From contig JAUIDB010000003.1 of NCBI GenBank assembly GCA_030429235.1, positions 1 to 64,000 of the forward strand: a stretch of DNA of 64,000 bases, read 5' to 3'. The notes below the pieces were generated by a model that saw only the letters and a program-made list of their open reading frames with translations, ran no database searches and had not been told where the DNA came from. This DNA comes from Thermoanaerobaculia bacterium (GTDB lineage: Bacteria; Acidobacteriota; Thermoanaerobaculia; Multivoradales; JAIOJS01). The translations under genes and the position numbers were made by a program. Shown one piece after another: positions 1 through 10,340 of this stretch. Numbering within the stretch: the first letter of the stretch is position 1; each line of letters opens with the position of its first letter.

Positions 1-276
1 GGTGGCGCCCTCTTCGTCGCTCGAATCGACGACGTCGTGGATCGTCACGATCGCCGGGTGGTTGAGGATCCCGGCACTCTGGGCCTCGCGCAGAAACCGT
101 GCCCGAAACTCTTGGAGTTCCTGATCTTCCTCGGAGTATCCCGAGTGAAAGGTCTTGAGGGCGACCAGGCGTCCAATCAGCGGATCGCGGGCCAGATACA
201 CCACCCCCATCGCACCTCTACCGAGTTCCTCGAGGATCTCGTAGCGACCGAGAGTCTGGGGTTTTCTGGGTGGCAT
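1..276 (-). CDS. Serine/threonine protein kinase, N-terminal part (cut by window edge)
   Basis: The 92 visible codons are the N-lobe of a Hanks-type (PknB-like) kinase. I read a glycine-rich loop at residues 19-26 (GRGAMGVV), the ATP-binding lysine in VALK (Lys41), and the helix-C glutamate in FLREAQ (Glu64), followed by HPAIVTIHDV. The reading frame stays open to base 1, so the catalytic loop and any C-terminal sensor lie outside the window. The start is the ATG at 274-276; no clear ribosome-binding site precedes it. It is transcribed away from the EF-G-like gene and shares a 262 bp intergenic region with it. It is distinct from the complete kinase near 42-43.7 kb. Substrates cannot be inferred. 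Confidence 0.93.
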   Translation of the reverse strand, partial: MPPRKPQTLGRYEILEELGRGAMGVVYLARDPLIGRLVALKTFHSGYSEEDQELQEFRARFLREAQSAGILNHPAIVTIHDVVDSSDEEGAT

Positions 277-370
277 CCTGGGCTAGCTGTTTCGAAGTCA
301 GGCGGGATTCTAACAGACCGTTCACGGCGTCGAACAGGCCAATCCAGAGGCCCGTGGCCGGGTCTCCCGC

Positions 371-380
371 ATGCTATAGT
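371..380 (+). promoter_or_regulatory. Candidate extended -10 promoter for the EF-G-like gene
   Basis: TGC-TATAGT (TG at 372-373, hexamer 375-380) is an extended -10 element with a five-of-six match to TATAAT. No good -35 hexamer is seen, which is tolerable for extended -10 promoters. It would give a leader of about 150 nt before the AGGAGG site at 523-528. Called by eye. Confidence 0.4.
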
Positions 381-538
381 CTGCCTCCCATTGACACCTA
401 CTTCGAGTCTCCTCAGCGCCCCGGACAGACGGCCCAGACGCCGCCGCGGTGCCGTCCCGCCCCGAGTCGCCGCCGGCGCTCCTGGGCTCGGCCCACGAGG
501 CAGACTCCCCGATACGGTCTTCAGGAGGACGTGACTAC

Positions 539-2623
539 ATGCAGGTAGGAAGCTCGGACAAGATTCGCAACCTCGCCCTGGCGGGCCACAACGACACTGG
601 GAAGACGACTCTGGCGAGCGCGCTCCTCTACACCGGTGGCAGCGTCAACCGGCTCTTGCGGGTGGAGGATGGCAATACCATCACCGACTTCGACCACGAG
701 GAACACGAACGAGGGATCTCGATCGGTCTCGCTCCCTGCTACGTCGGCTGGAACGGAAACAAGATCAACCTGCTCGACTGTCCCGGCTACGGAATCTTCT
801 TCTCCGAAACCCGGGCCGGAGTCCGGGCTGCCGACGCCACCCTGCTCTGCGTCAATGGCGTCTCCGGTATCGAAGTCAGCACCGAGAAGTCCTGGCGTTT
901 CGCGGCCGAGATCGACCGCCCGGTGCTCATCCACCTCACCAAGATGGACCGGGAACGGGCCGACTTTAGCCGGGCCGTGGACCAGCTCCGTTCTCGCTTC
1001 GGCCGCGAAGTCGTGGCGGTCCAGCTCCCGATCGGCAGCGAAGCCGACTTCGGGGGCGTGGTCGACCTAGTGCACCAGAAGGCCTACCTCTTCGAACGCG
1101 ATGGCAACGGCAAGGCGACCCCCACCGATATCCCCGCCGAGTTGGCCGACGAGGTGGAGTCTCGTCGCGGAGAGCTGATCGAAGCGGTGGCCGAAACCGA
1201 CGACACGTTACTCGAGCACTTCTTCGAAGAGGGAACGCTCGGCGACGACGAGTTGGTCGCCGGACTCCGTCGAGCCATCGTGGAACGCAAGCTCTTTCCT
1301 GTCACGCTCAGCAGCGCCCTGCACGGCTTGGGGACCTCGGCCCTGCTCGACGCGCTCGTCACCCTCGCCCCGTCGCCGGTCGACGCCGGCGACTACCCGG
1401 CCACCGATGCGGCGGGAGAGACCGTGGCGGTCTCGGCCGACGGCGACCAACCTGCCAGTGCCCTCGTCTTCAAGACGCTGAACGACCCGTTCTCGGGCAA
1501 GATCTCCCTCTTTCGAGTGACCAGCGGAGTCGTGCGCGGCGACAGCTCCTTGTGGAACCCTCAGCGTGAGCAGGAGGAGCGCTACGGACACCTGCACGCC
1601 TACCAGGGCAAGCAGGGGACCCAGGTCCAGGAACTGATCGCCGGCGACATCGGCGGGGTGGCCAAGCTCAAGCACACCCTGACGGGTGACAGTCTCACTT
1701 CGAAGGACCGCACCTGCCGCCTGGAGTGGATCCAGGTACCGGAGCCGGCGATCTCGTTCGCCATCGAGCCCAAGTCCAAGGGCGACGAGGAGAAGATCGG
1801 CGAAGCACTGCATCGCCTCTTGGAAGAGGACCCGACCCTGGCCGCCGGACGCGATGCCCAAACCGGCGAGTATCTGCTCTCCGGGACCGGGCAGCTCCAC
1901 GTCGAAATCGCGGTCAACAAGCTGAAGAACCGCTACAAGGTCGAAGTGATCCTGCACCCTCCGAAGGTCCCTTACCGGGAGACGATCAAACGCGCCGCCG
2001 AAGGCCATGGCCGCCACAAGAAGCAGAGCGGCGGCCGTGGACAGTTCGCGGACTGCCGCATCGTGATGGAACCCCTACCCCGGGGATCGGACTTCGAGTT
2101 CGTCGACGAGATCTTCGGAGGTGCCATCCCGTCGACCTACCGACCGGCGGTGGCCAAGGGGATCCAGGAAGCCCGCATGCGCGGGTACCTGGCCGGCTAC
2201 CCGGTGGGCGATTTCCGGGTGCGACTCAAGGACGGCCAGTACCACGACGTCGACTCGTCGGAGTTGGCCTTCAAGATCGCCGGCTCCCTGGCCTTCAAGG
2301 ACGCGATGAGCCAGGCCAGCCCCACGCTGCTCGAGCCGATCATGGAGGTCGAGATCACCGCCACCGAGGAGTACATGGGAGACATCATGGGCGACCTGTC
2401 GCAGCGTCGAGGACGTCCTCAGGGAATGGACTCCGAGAACGGCATCAACGTCATCAAGGCGCTGGTCCCGATGGCCGAGATGCTCAACTACGCACCGTCC
2501 CTGCGCTCGATGACGCAAGGACGTGCGTCGTTCCACATGGAGTTCGCGCGGTACGAAGAGGTCCCGAAGCAGATCCGGGAAAAAATCATCGCCGAAGCCG
2601 AGCGCGACGACGAGCACCACTGA
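539..2623 (+). CDS. Elongation factor G-like translational GTPase (EF-G2 type)
   Basis: A 694-residue protein with the EF-G layout: GTPase domain, domain II, and a C-terminal half with the GRGQFADC and PIMEVEI stretches of domains IV-V. The P-loop is GHNDTGKTT (residues 16-24), switch I ends in HERGISI, G3 is DCPGY (80-84) and G4 is TKMD. Canonical EF-G has GHVDAGKTT, DTPGH and NKMD. The catalytic switch II histidine is therefore Tyr84, a hallmark of the EF-G-like paralogue family rather than of the housekeeping factor. The start is ATG 539 with AGGAGG ten bases upstream; the frame extends further upstream but without such a site. It stands alone on the plus strand, so it is not in a str operon with rpsL, rpsG or tuf. 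Its exact role in translation is unknown. Confidence 0.93.
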   Translation: MQVGSSDKIRNLALAGHNDTGKTTLASALLYTGGSVNRLLRVEDGNTITDFDHEEHERGISIGLAPCYVGWNGNKINLLDCPGYGIFFSETRAGVRAADATLLCVNGVSGIEVSTEKSWRFAAEIDRPVLIHLTKMDRERADFSRAVDQLRSRFGREVVAVQLPIGSEADFGGVVDLVHQKAYLFERDGNGKATPTDIPAELADEVESRRGELIEAVAETDDTLLEHFFEEGTLGDDELVAGLRRAIVERKLFPVTLSSALHGLGTSALLDALVTLAPSPVDAGDYPATDAAGETVAVSADGDQPASALVFKTLNDPFSGKISLFRVTSGVVRGDSSLWNPQREQEERYGHLHAYQGKQGTQVQELIAGDIGGVAKLKHTLTGDSLTSKDRTCRLEWIQVPEPAISFAIEPKSKGDEEKIGEALHRLLEEDPTLAAGRDAQTGEYLLSGTGQLHVEIAVNKLKNRYKVEVILHPPKVPYRETIKRAAEGHGRHKKQSGGRGQFADCRIVMEPLPRGSDFEFVDEIFGGAIPSTYRPAVAKGIQEARMRGYLAGYPVGDFRVRLKDGQYHDVDSSELAFKIAGSLAFKDAMSQASPTLLEPIMEVEITATEEYMGDIMGDLSQRRGRPQGMDSENGINVIKALVPMAEMLNYAPSLRSMTQGRASFHMEFARYEEVPKQIREKIIAEAERDDEHH

Positions 2624-2635
2624 TTCGGTCGAGAA

Positions 2636-2660
2636 CCCGAGCGTGTCGTCCGCTCTCGGG
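2636..2660. terminator. Weak hairpin between convergent genes
   Basis: CCCGAG (2636-2641) and CTCGGG (2655-2660) form a 6 bp stem between the end of the EF-G-like gene and the convergent minus-strand operon. There is no T-run, so intrinsic termination is uncertain. Confidence 0.25.
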
Positions 2661-2680
2661 CACGGCGCGCTTGCCCGCGG

Positions 2681-3016
2681 TTAGGAGGGCGGGGTTGCGT
2701 CGAGATCGAGCTGCAGTTCGATCCCTAGGTGCTGCGCCGGCGTACACCCCACGGTACGCTCGAAGCGTGTGCTGTAGCTTTCCACCGCTCCGACCGCCTC
2801 GTCCAAGTAGAGCGTACGCACTCGAAACAGGGGCACGAACTGCGTCGACAAACCGAGGGTCTCTTCGCCTCGCACGATACCCCGGACCCAGTCATCGAAA
2901 CTGTTGAGGCTGATGCCGCGGAAGGTCACCCCCTCGGGACCAAGCCGATCGAGGACACCCCACAGCTTCTCCGCCGGCTGATCGAGATGCAGGACGACGA
3001 AGGAGCCCGGCCTCAT
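2681..3016 (-). CDS. Conserved small protein of unknown function, coupled to methylmalonyl-CoA epimerase
   Basis: A 111-residue soluble protein. It begins MRPGSFVVLHL and has a central stretch with SFDDW and a hydrophobic PLFRVRTLYLDE segment. I cannot assign a named domain with certainty. Its start codon overlaps the stop of the epimerase gene (ATGA at 3013-3016), so translation is probably coupled. It is the third gene of an acyl-CoA dehydrogenase-epimerase-unknown operon. A role in branched-chain or odd-chain acyl-CoA breakdown is suggested by context only. No signal peptide or membrane segment is visible. Confidence 0.8.
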   Translation of the reverse strand: MRPGSFVVLHLDQPAEKLWGVLDRLGPEGVTFRGISLNSFDDWVRGIVRGEETLGLSTQFVPLFRVRTLYLDEAVGAVESYSTRFERTVGCTPAQHLGIELQLDLDATPPS

Positions 3017-3426
3017 TCCTCTCCCTCCGCAGCCGGTTGCGAAAGTTCCAAGAGGACTCCACCCGTGCTCTTGGGGTGTACGAACTGAACCCAGCAGCCT
3101 CCGGCCCCGCGCGTCGGCGCCGGCCGAAGCACCCGGAGGCCCGCCGTTCGCAGTCGCTCGTCGTCGGCCTGGATATCGTCGGTGCCCAGACAGAGATGGT
3201 GCATTCCGGGTCCCCGCTTGGCCAGGAAGGTCGCGATCGGAGAGTCGTCGCGGGTCGGCTCGAGGAGTTCGATCTTGCTCTCCCCGCACTGCAGCATGGC
3301 CACTCGAACCCCCTCCTGGGGAACCTCTTCGACCTCGTGGATCTCGAGCCCGAGCGCACGGTAGGTCGGCATCGCCTCCTCGATGGAGAACACCGCGATG
3401 CCGATGTGATCGACCTTGGAAATCAT
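3013..3426 (-). CDS. mce: Methylmalonyl-CoA epimerase
   Basis: A 137-residue vicinal-oxygen-chelate (glyoxalase-fold) protein. It interconverts (R)- and (S)-methylmalonyl-CoA between propionyl-CoA carboxylase and methylmalonyl-CoA mutase. The N-terminal VDHIGIAV (His7), the central MHHLCLGTDDI and the C-terminal LLELSQ supply the metal-binding His/His/Glu set of the family. The length is normal. It follows an acyl-CoA dehydrogenase gene by 40 bp and overlaps the next gene by four bases. The mutase and the carboxylase are not in this window. Cytoplasmic. Confidence 0.93.
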   Translation of the reverse strand: MISKVDHIGIAVFSIEEAMPTYRALGLEIHEVEEVPQEGVRVAMLQCGESKIELLEPTRDDSPIATFLAKRGPGMHHLCLGTDDIQADDERLRTAGLRVLRPAPTRGAGGCWVQFVHPKSTGGVLLELSQPAAEGEE

Positions 3427-3466
3427 CGAGTCCTCCTGCGTGGCACCGAGCGCGGTGGCGCGTCGG

Positions 3467-4648
3467 TCAGCTCAGGATCCGGCGTGCGATCACCAACTTC
3501 TGGATCTCGCTCGTCCCCTCACCGATGGTACAGATCTTCGAGTCGCGGAAGAACTTCTCCGCTCGATAGTCTTTGATGAACCCGTACCCGCCGTGGAGCT
3601 GCACACCGCGCTCCGAACAGAAGACGGCGGCTTCGCCGGCCAGCAGTTTCGCCTCGGAGGCGACGAGATGGATGTCCTCGCCGGCGTCCATCTTGGCGGC
3701 GGCCGCGAAGGTCATGATTTCGGCGGCGGCGGCCTGGGTCGCCATCTCGGCCAAGGCGAACTGCACCGCCTGGAAGTCGGCGATCGGACGTCCGAACTGC
3801 TGCCGTTCCTTGGTGTAGTCCCGGGCGGTCTCCAGGGCACCGAGGGCGATTCCGAGCCCGAGAGCGGCGATCGAGATGCGGCCCCCGTCGAGGACCTGCA
3901 TCGCCTGCGGGAACCCGTCACCCCGTTCGCCGAGGAGGTGATCGTCCGGCACGAAGCAGTTCTCCATGACGACCTCGGCGGTGTCGGAGGCCCGGATCCC
4001 GAGCTTGTTCTCCTTCTTGCCGGGGCGGAATCCCTCCATCCCCTTTTCCAGGACGAAGGCGGAGAGGTTGCGGCCCTTGCGCGCCTCCTTCTCCGTTACC
4101 GCGAACACCACACAGGTGTCTCCGACCGACCCGTGGGTGGTGAAGGTCTTGGAACCGTTCAGTACCCACCCTCCTTCGACCTTCTCGGCCCGGGTCTGGG
4201 TGCCTCCGGCATCGGAACCCGCGTTCGGTTCGGTCAAACTCCAGGCTCCGATCTTCTCACCGCTGGCCAGTGGTGTGAGCCACCGGTGACGCTGAGCCTC
4301 GTTGCCGAACTTGTAGATGTGGTTGCTGCACAGAGAGTTGTGCGCCGCGATACTGATCCCTACCGAAGGATCGACCTTCGATAGCTCGGTGATCACCAGC
4401 ACGTACTCGAGGTAGCCGAGGCCCGCTCCGCCGTACTGCTCGGGGAAGATCACCCCGAGGAAACCCAGCTCTCCGGCCTTGCGAATGACCTCGATCGGGT
4501 AGCGCTGGGACTCGTCGCACTCTTCGACGATCGGATCGACTTCGCGACGGGCGAAGTCGCGCGCGGTATCACGGATGAAGCGCTGTTCTTCGCTCAGCTC
4601 GAAGTTGCAGCCGGGTGGTACGAGGTCGGTAGCGGTCGCGGTGGACAT
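3467..4648 (-). CDS. Acyl-CoA dehydrogenase (short-chain / butyryl-CoA type)
   Basis: A 393-residue flavoprotein of the acyl-CoA dehydrogenase family, which oxidises an acyl-CoA to the trans-2-enoyl-CoA and passes electrons to ETF. Visible family segments are FSEEQ-like LSEEQRFIRDTARDF at the N-terminus, the FAD-binding WSLTEPNAGSDAGG and KTFTTHGS, RQQFGRPIADFQ, QLHGGYGFIKDY, and near the C-terminus IGEGTSEIQ, whose Glu is the catalytic base in the short-chain group. The start is ATG 4648 with AAGGAG upstream; the longer open frame lacks homologous sequence. It leads an operon with methylmalonyl-CoA epimerase, fitting isobutyryl- or 2-methylbutyryl-CoA or short-chain substrates. The exact chain specificity cannot be read from sequence. 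Confidence 0.92.
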   Translation of the reverse strand: MSTATATDLVPPGCNFELSEEQRFIRDTARDFARREVDPIVEECDESQRYPIEVIRKAGELGFLGVIFPEQYGGAGLGYLEYVLVITELSKVDPSVGISIAAHNSLCSNHIYKFGNEAQRHRWLTPLASGEKIGAWSLTEPNAGSDAGGTQTRAEKVEGGWVLNGSKTFTTHGSVGDTCVVFAVTEKEARKGRNLSAFVLEKGMEGFRPGKKENKLGIRASDTAEVVMENCFVPDDHLLGERGDGFPQAMQVLDGGRISIAALGLGIALGALETARDYTKERQQFGRPIADFQAVQFALAEMATQAAAAEIMTFAAAAKMDAGEDIHLVASEAKLLAGEAAVFCSERGVQLHGGYGFIKDYRAEKFFRDSKICTIGEGTSEIQKLVIARRILS

Positions 4649-4722
4649 CAGGGGTCTTCTCCTTGCGTAGAGTCGCGTCGTGGGAGCGCTATGGTAGCAC
4701 CCCTGTCCCCCCGGAGAACCCG

Positions 4723-6882
4723 CTAGCGCGCCTGTTGCTGCACCCTGCGGACCACGGCACTCACCCGCCCCAACGTGGCCCCAGCGTAGTAGTGCGACAA
4801 GATACTGCGGTAGGGATTTCCCCGCTGGGCCATGCCGTACGCCCCGATCTGGCACATGCCGACCCCGTGGCCCCAGCCCTGGCCGGAGAACAACCAGCCG
4901 GGCCCCTTACCGGCCGGCCGCGACCGCCGGGCCGTAAAGCGAGTGTCGGGCAGATCCAGGGCCCAACGGACGGCGAGTCCTTCGAGGATCTCCTCGCGAC
5001 CGTCCACTCCGGTCAGTTTCAGTCGTCCTACGCGGCCTGAAACCCCACGCTCGAGTGGCTCGAACGAGGCGAACTGGAAGCCAGGGACCTGCTCGGCGAC
5101 CGAGTCGCGCAGCTGGAGGTCGGTTCGAAACCGCTGCCATTGGTTCCAGCGGCTGACCCGATCGAACTGGACTCGAGGTCGGGGAACGTCCTGTACGACA
5201 GCCACCCAGTGGCCGCCGCGGCGAATGACCTCCAGAGTGTCGCCCGGCGCCAGGACCAGTTCGTCCGACTCGAGCCCACCGTCGTCTCGACGCGCCACGA
5301 CCACCCGAGCATCGAGCGGTAGGCGAAGGTCGGTGCCGCTCGAGAGCCGGACGGCCAGTTCCTCGCCGTCGCTGGCCGCGAAGGTCGCAGTGGCGTGGTG
5401 GAAGGCCCCGATCTCGAGCGCGACACGCCAGAGAAACTCGTCCTCGAGTGTCTCGTCCAACCGCTCAGAGTCGGCGCCGAAGGGCAGTTCCGTCACCTCG
5501 CCGCCCAACGCCTGCCAGTACCTCTCGATCGCGCTCCGAGAACGATCGTGCAATCCCTCGACCGTGTCACTGCTCAAGCCCGCCAGGCGTCGTAGTCCGG
5601 CCAGGCGCGCCCCCAGGATCTCGGGAGCGTCTCCCTTCAGTCGCAGTTCACGGTGGAGGAGGACCACAGGATAGTCCTCGGGCGGGGCCATCCCACGCAG
5701 TCGGCTGCGCCCGTGTTCGAGACAGGGAACCCCCTTGAGGTAGACCTCGTCCCGTTTGAGGGGAAATACCGTACCGACATCTTCGGTGTGACCGCCGCAC
5801 GTGGCGCTGTACAGCGCGTCGATCGGTTCGTCCGACCAGAGCAACACCTCTCCGACGGTCTCCTGGATAGCTCGGTCGGTCAGCGGGTGTTCGACCTCCA
5901 TGCCCCCGTAGACCTGACAGCGCGGGGTGGCACAGATGTCGAACCCTTCACTCGAGAACTCACCGAGATTGCGGACGGTGTAAGTACGCGCCGCGACGGT
6001 TTGCGCTTTGAGGGCTTCGAGCTGAGGGTAGAGATCCGGTCCCAGTTCCTTGGGAACGACGCCCCGAAGGTACTGCTCGATCGACAGTTCGTCGATGACG
6101 TTCAGGCTGCCCCGGTCATTCAGGAAGAGGAGGATACGTCCCCGATAGCGGGTTCCGGCCACCCGAATGCCCGCCTCGGGAGAGCCCGTGATCGCCAGCC
6201 AGCGGCCCGGCACCCGGAGGGCGTGCCCCCCGCTGCGCACCTCGATGGCGGGATCCTCGAGATCCCCTCCCTCGGTCAGGACCCAGGCTCCGTCGACTCC
6301 GTGCTGGGACAGCGTCCGCTTCGCAGCCTCGGCCTCGGCCCGCACGGCGAAGGGACCCACGCGGACCTTGTGCAGGCCCGACTCGGCATCGAGCAGGGTC
6401 GAACCGCCGAATCCGGTCAGCCCGCTGAGCCGCTCGACCGTGGCCCGAGCTTGTTCACCGTCCCTCAAGGCCGCAACCTGGAGGTGAAAGACCGGTGCCG
6501 TGGCCCGTCGCGGGTCGGCCCGAGCCGTCAGTCGTGTACCTTCGAGGTACTCCTTCCCTTCCCATCCGACGCTAAGGGGGCCGCAACACTCGAAGTCGAC
6601 CCGGCTGCGGTCGGTCTGCAGCCCCACCCGAACTACGAGATCGGTCGGCCGCTCCGTCACGCGCAAGACTTCGAGTCGACTCTCGTCGAGCTCTGGGTCC
6701 AGTGGCGCTTCGACCTCGACTGGTTCGCTGACACCTTCCGATGGCGTTGGTGCCACCGGGGGCAAGGTCTGGGGATCGGGCAGGGTCCGACAGCTCGCGA
6801 AACCGAGAACGAGCACACCGGCCAGACCCGCGGCGCCGATCAGGCGAGCTCGTGGTCGCAGAATTGCCGAGAAGGTCCTCAC
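4723..6882 (-). CDS. SPOR and SpoIID/LytB domain lipoprotein (putative peptidoglycan transglycosylase)
   Basis: A 719-residue exported protein. Residues 1-31 form a signal sequence ending in FASC, a plausible lipobox with Cys31. A SPOR-like peptidoglycan-binding repeat spans about 130-203 (FHLQVAALRDGEQA ... VRVGPF). A SpoIID/LytB domain begins near 245 with the GVVPKEL motif, whose Glu279 matches the catalytic Glu of SpoIID, and ends with the typical GQGWGHGVGMCQIGA near the C-terminus. A long insertion lies between the two halves. SpoIID enzymes cut glycan strands that lack stem peptides. In a non-sporulating Gram-negative the likely role is cell-wall remodelling at division. The GTG start overlaps the stop of the helicase-loader gene (GTGA at 6879-6882), so it is the last gene of the dnaK-hspR-loader run. 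Confidence 0.9.
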   Translation of the reverse strand: MRTFSAILRPRARLIGAAGLAGVLVLGFASCRTLPDPQTLPPVAPTPSEGVSEPVEVEAPLDPELDESRLEVLRVTERPTDLVVRVGLQTDRSRVDFECCGPLSVGWEGKEYLEGTRLTARADPRRATAPVFHLQVAALRDGEQARATVERLSGLTGFGGSTLLDAESGLHKVRVGPFAVRAEAEAAKRTLSQHGVDGAWVLTEGGDLEDPAIEVRSGGHALRVPGRWLAITGSPEAGIRVAGTRYRGRILLFLNDRGSLNVIDELSIEQYLRGVVPKELGPDLYPQLEALKAQTVAARTYTVRNLGEFSSEGFDICATPRCQVYGGMEVEHPLTDRAIQETVGEVLLWSDEPIDALYSATCGGHTEDVGTVFPLKRDEVYLKGVPCLEHGRSRLRGMAPPEDYPVVLLHRELRLKGDAPEILGARLAGLRRLAGLSSDTVEGLHDRSRSAIERYWQALGGEVTELPFGADSERLDETLEDEFLWRVALEIGAFHHATATFAASDGEELAVRLSSGTDLRLPLDARVVVARRDDGGLESDELVLAPGDTLEVIRRGGHWVAVVQDVPRPRVQFDRVSRWNQWQRFRTDLQLRDSVAEQVPGFQFASFEPLERGVSGRVGRLKLTGVDGREEILEGLAVRWALDLPDTRFTARRSRPAGKGPGWLFSGQGWGHGVGMCQIGAYGMAQRGNPYRSILSHYYAGATLGRVSAVVRRVQQQAR

Positions 6883-7685
6883 GGATTCAGCTGATGCTGG
6901 TGCATCTTGATCGTCTGACGGTAGTCGAGGCTATCGATCACCACCGGCTGTGCCATTTCGTAGAGCCGCGACAGCAACATGGCCGGGATGCGGTGCGACA
7001 GCAGCTGACCGGGACTGCGCCCAGGCTCGGCCTCCGACGCTGCGCCATCTTCTTCCAGCGGGTAGTTCGTCGTGAACAGGGTCGGAAGGCGCCGGGTATA
7101 GCGCGTGTTGAGAATGAGGTACAGGGTCTCGCTGACCCAGGGAGAGGGTTTCTGCGCTCCCAACTCGTCGAGTACGAGAACCTCGGCCCGCATGACCGGA
7201 TCGAGCACCGCCTGCTTGCTGCCCTCGGAGCGGGGATCGAAGGTCGCCTGGATCTGGTAGATCAGGGAGGTGAAGTCGACGAACTTGCCGCGCACTCGGT
7301 AGTCCCGAATCAGGGTCGAGAGCGTCGCCGCCGCGAGGTGGGTCTTCCCCACCCCGGGGGGACCGATGAAAAGCAGCCCCGACTCCCGAAAGCCACCCTG
7401 GGTCGTCAAGAACTCCTCGACGTAGCGCTCCGCGATCGCGCGAGCCCGCGCCAGGGACTCACGACCTACCGGAAGCTCGACCCGGAAGTTGTCCAGGCGG
7501 CAACTCTGGTAGCGCTCGGGTAGACCCGCCACCTGCAGCAGCCGAGGAGCCTCCTGGGTCTTCTGGCAGTCGCAAGGTACCGCAGTACCGTTGCCACCGT
7601 CGGCTCGAATCTGCCAGCCACGCCCGCCGCAATCTGGGCAAACGGCCTCTTCCGAAGTGGGCTCCATCGGTGCTTCCTCAGTCAT
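6879..7685 (-). CDS. DnaC/DnaI-type ATP-binding helicase loader-like protein
   Basis: A 268-residue AAA+ ATPase. The N-terminus carries a zinc-finger-like set CPDC (Cys16, Cys19) and CDC (Cys38, Cys40). Walker A is GPPGVGKTH (108-116), Walker B is VLVLDELG, and sensor-like FTTNYPLEE follows. The layout matches DnaI/DnaC proteins that load the replicative helicase DnaB. It overlaps hspR upstream by eight bases and the SpoIID gene downstream by four. Placement behind dnaK and hspR could bring it under heat-shock control, which is my inference. An IstB-like transposition ATPase is the main alternative, but no transposase is nearby. Confidence 0.87.
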   Translation of the reverse strand: MTEEAPMEPTSEEAVCPDCGGRGWQIRADGGNGTAVPCDCQKTQEAPRLLQVAGLPERYQSCRLDNFRVELPVGRESLARARAIAERYVEEFLTTQGGFRESGLLFIGPPGVGKTHLAAATLSTLIRDYRVRGKFVDFTSLIYQIQATFDPRSEGSKQAVLDPVMRAEVLVLDELGAQKPSPWVSETLYLILNTRYTRRLPTLFTTNYPLEEDGAASEAEPGRSPGQLLSHRIPAMLLSRLYEMAQPVVIDSLDYRQTIKMHQHQLNP

Positions 7686-8097
7686 CCGAGCGGGAGCGCG
7701 CAGAACCCTGGCGGGTGGGGGCCAAGGCTCCCCCTTCGACCCGTACCAGGGCGTGGTCGCGGCGGATCCCAGCCCGCCGATCCTGGATCTCGTCCTTGAC
7801 GACCCGTACCAGGCGATCCACCTCGCCCTGCATCTGTTCCAACTGCTCTCTCAGATTCAAGATCACCTCGACCCCGGCCAGGTTGACGCCGAGGTCTCGG
7901 GTGAGAATCAGGATCGTCTCCAGCCGCCTCAGGGCCTCCTCGTCGTAGAGCCGCGTGTTGCCGGCGCTGCGGGCCGGAGTCAGCAAGCCTTCGCGCTCGT
8001 ACAGTCGCAGCGTCTGCGGGTGGATCTCGAAACGCTCGGCGACCGCGCTGATCATCACGTACTTTCGTCCCCGAACCCTGGAATTCTTGCTGGCCAT
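7678..8097 (-). CDS. hspR: MerR-family heat-shock repressor, HspR-like
   Basis: A 139-residue MerR-family regulator. The DNA-binding region reads YVMISAVAERFEIHPQTLRLYEREGLL, then the wing with NTRLYDEEALRRLE, followed by a coiled-coil helix with EQLEQMQGEVDRLV. HspR proteins repress the dnaK operon and use DnaK as co-repressor. Here the gene lies directly behind dnaK, the expected place for that feedback loop. AGAGG precedes the ATG. A terminator-like hairpin separates it from dnaK, so it may be partly transcribed by read-through. The C-terminal tail after residue 115 is basic and probably disordered. Confidence 0.88.
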   Translation of the reverse strand: MASKNSRVRGRKYVMISAVAERFEIHPQTLRLYEREGLLTPARSAGNTRLYDEEALRRLETILILTRDLGVNLAGVEVILNLREQLEQMQGEVDRLVRVVKDEIQDRRAGIRRDHALVRVEGGALAPTRQGSARSRSDD

Positions 8098-8171
8098 TCG
8101 AACCTCTAGAGTATCACCGTACGGGCCACCCGATCAGCCGGCCGGGACGAAGGATCCTGGCGGCGATGTCA

Positions 8172-8213
8172 GGAAAAACCGAAGGGCGGACGAAGAGAAT
8201 CGACTCTCCGCCC
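8172..8213 (-). terminator. Rho-independent terminator behind dnaK
   Basis: On the minus strand, GGGCGGA (8213-8207) and TCCGCCC (8190-8184) pair, with an inner GAG/CTC, followed by TTCGGTTTTT. It sits 29 bases after the dnaK stop and before hspR, so it may set the dnaK:hspR ratio by partial read-through. Confidence 0.65.
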
Positions 8214-8241
8214 GCCCCCAGAAGGATCGATCGACCCGACC

Positions 8242-10131
<1,890 letters not shown>

Positions 10132-10208
10132 TCGTCTCTCTCCTTGCTGTGCTGAGTCTTTCCCCGCGAAGGGCACTCCGCAGTCGGGCCCTACTTCGAG
10201 GAGCTTGG

Positions 10209-10244
10209 ACTATACCATGGATCTTAGTGTAAATCCATAAGATC
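10209..10244 (-). promoter_or_regulatory. dnaK promoter with candidate repressor operator
   Basis: On the minus strand TATAGT (10214-10209) is a good -10 hexamer, about 75 bases upstream of the dnaK start. It is overlapped on the -35 side by an inverted repeat GATCTTA (10220-10226) / TAAGATC (10238-10244) with an 11-base centre. HspR operators in actinobacteria (HAIR, CTTGAGT-N7-ACTCAAG) share only the outer CTT/AAG, so assignment to HspR is tentative. Confidence 0.45.
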
Positions 10245-10340
10245 ATGAATCAGTCAATAAATCTAACATCGGCACGCTCAGATCTATTCCAGTTCGCTAG
10301 CAGGCCTCGAAGTCCGGTCTCCGAACCTGGCGATCCAGCC

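Noticed and set aside
1726-2907. Open frame of 393 codons overlapping the 3' half of the EF-G-like gene
   Set aside because: Out-of-frame shadow with Arg/Pro-rich composition, running through the convergent intergenic hairpin.
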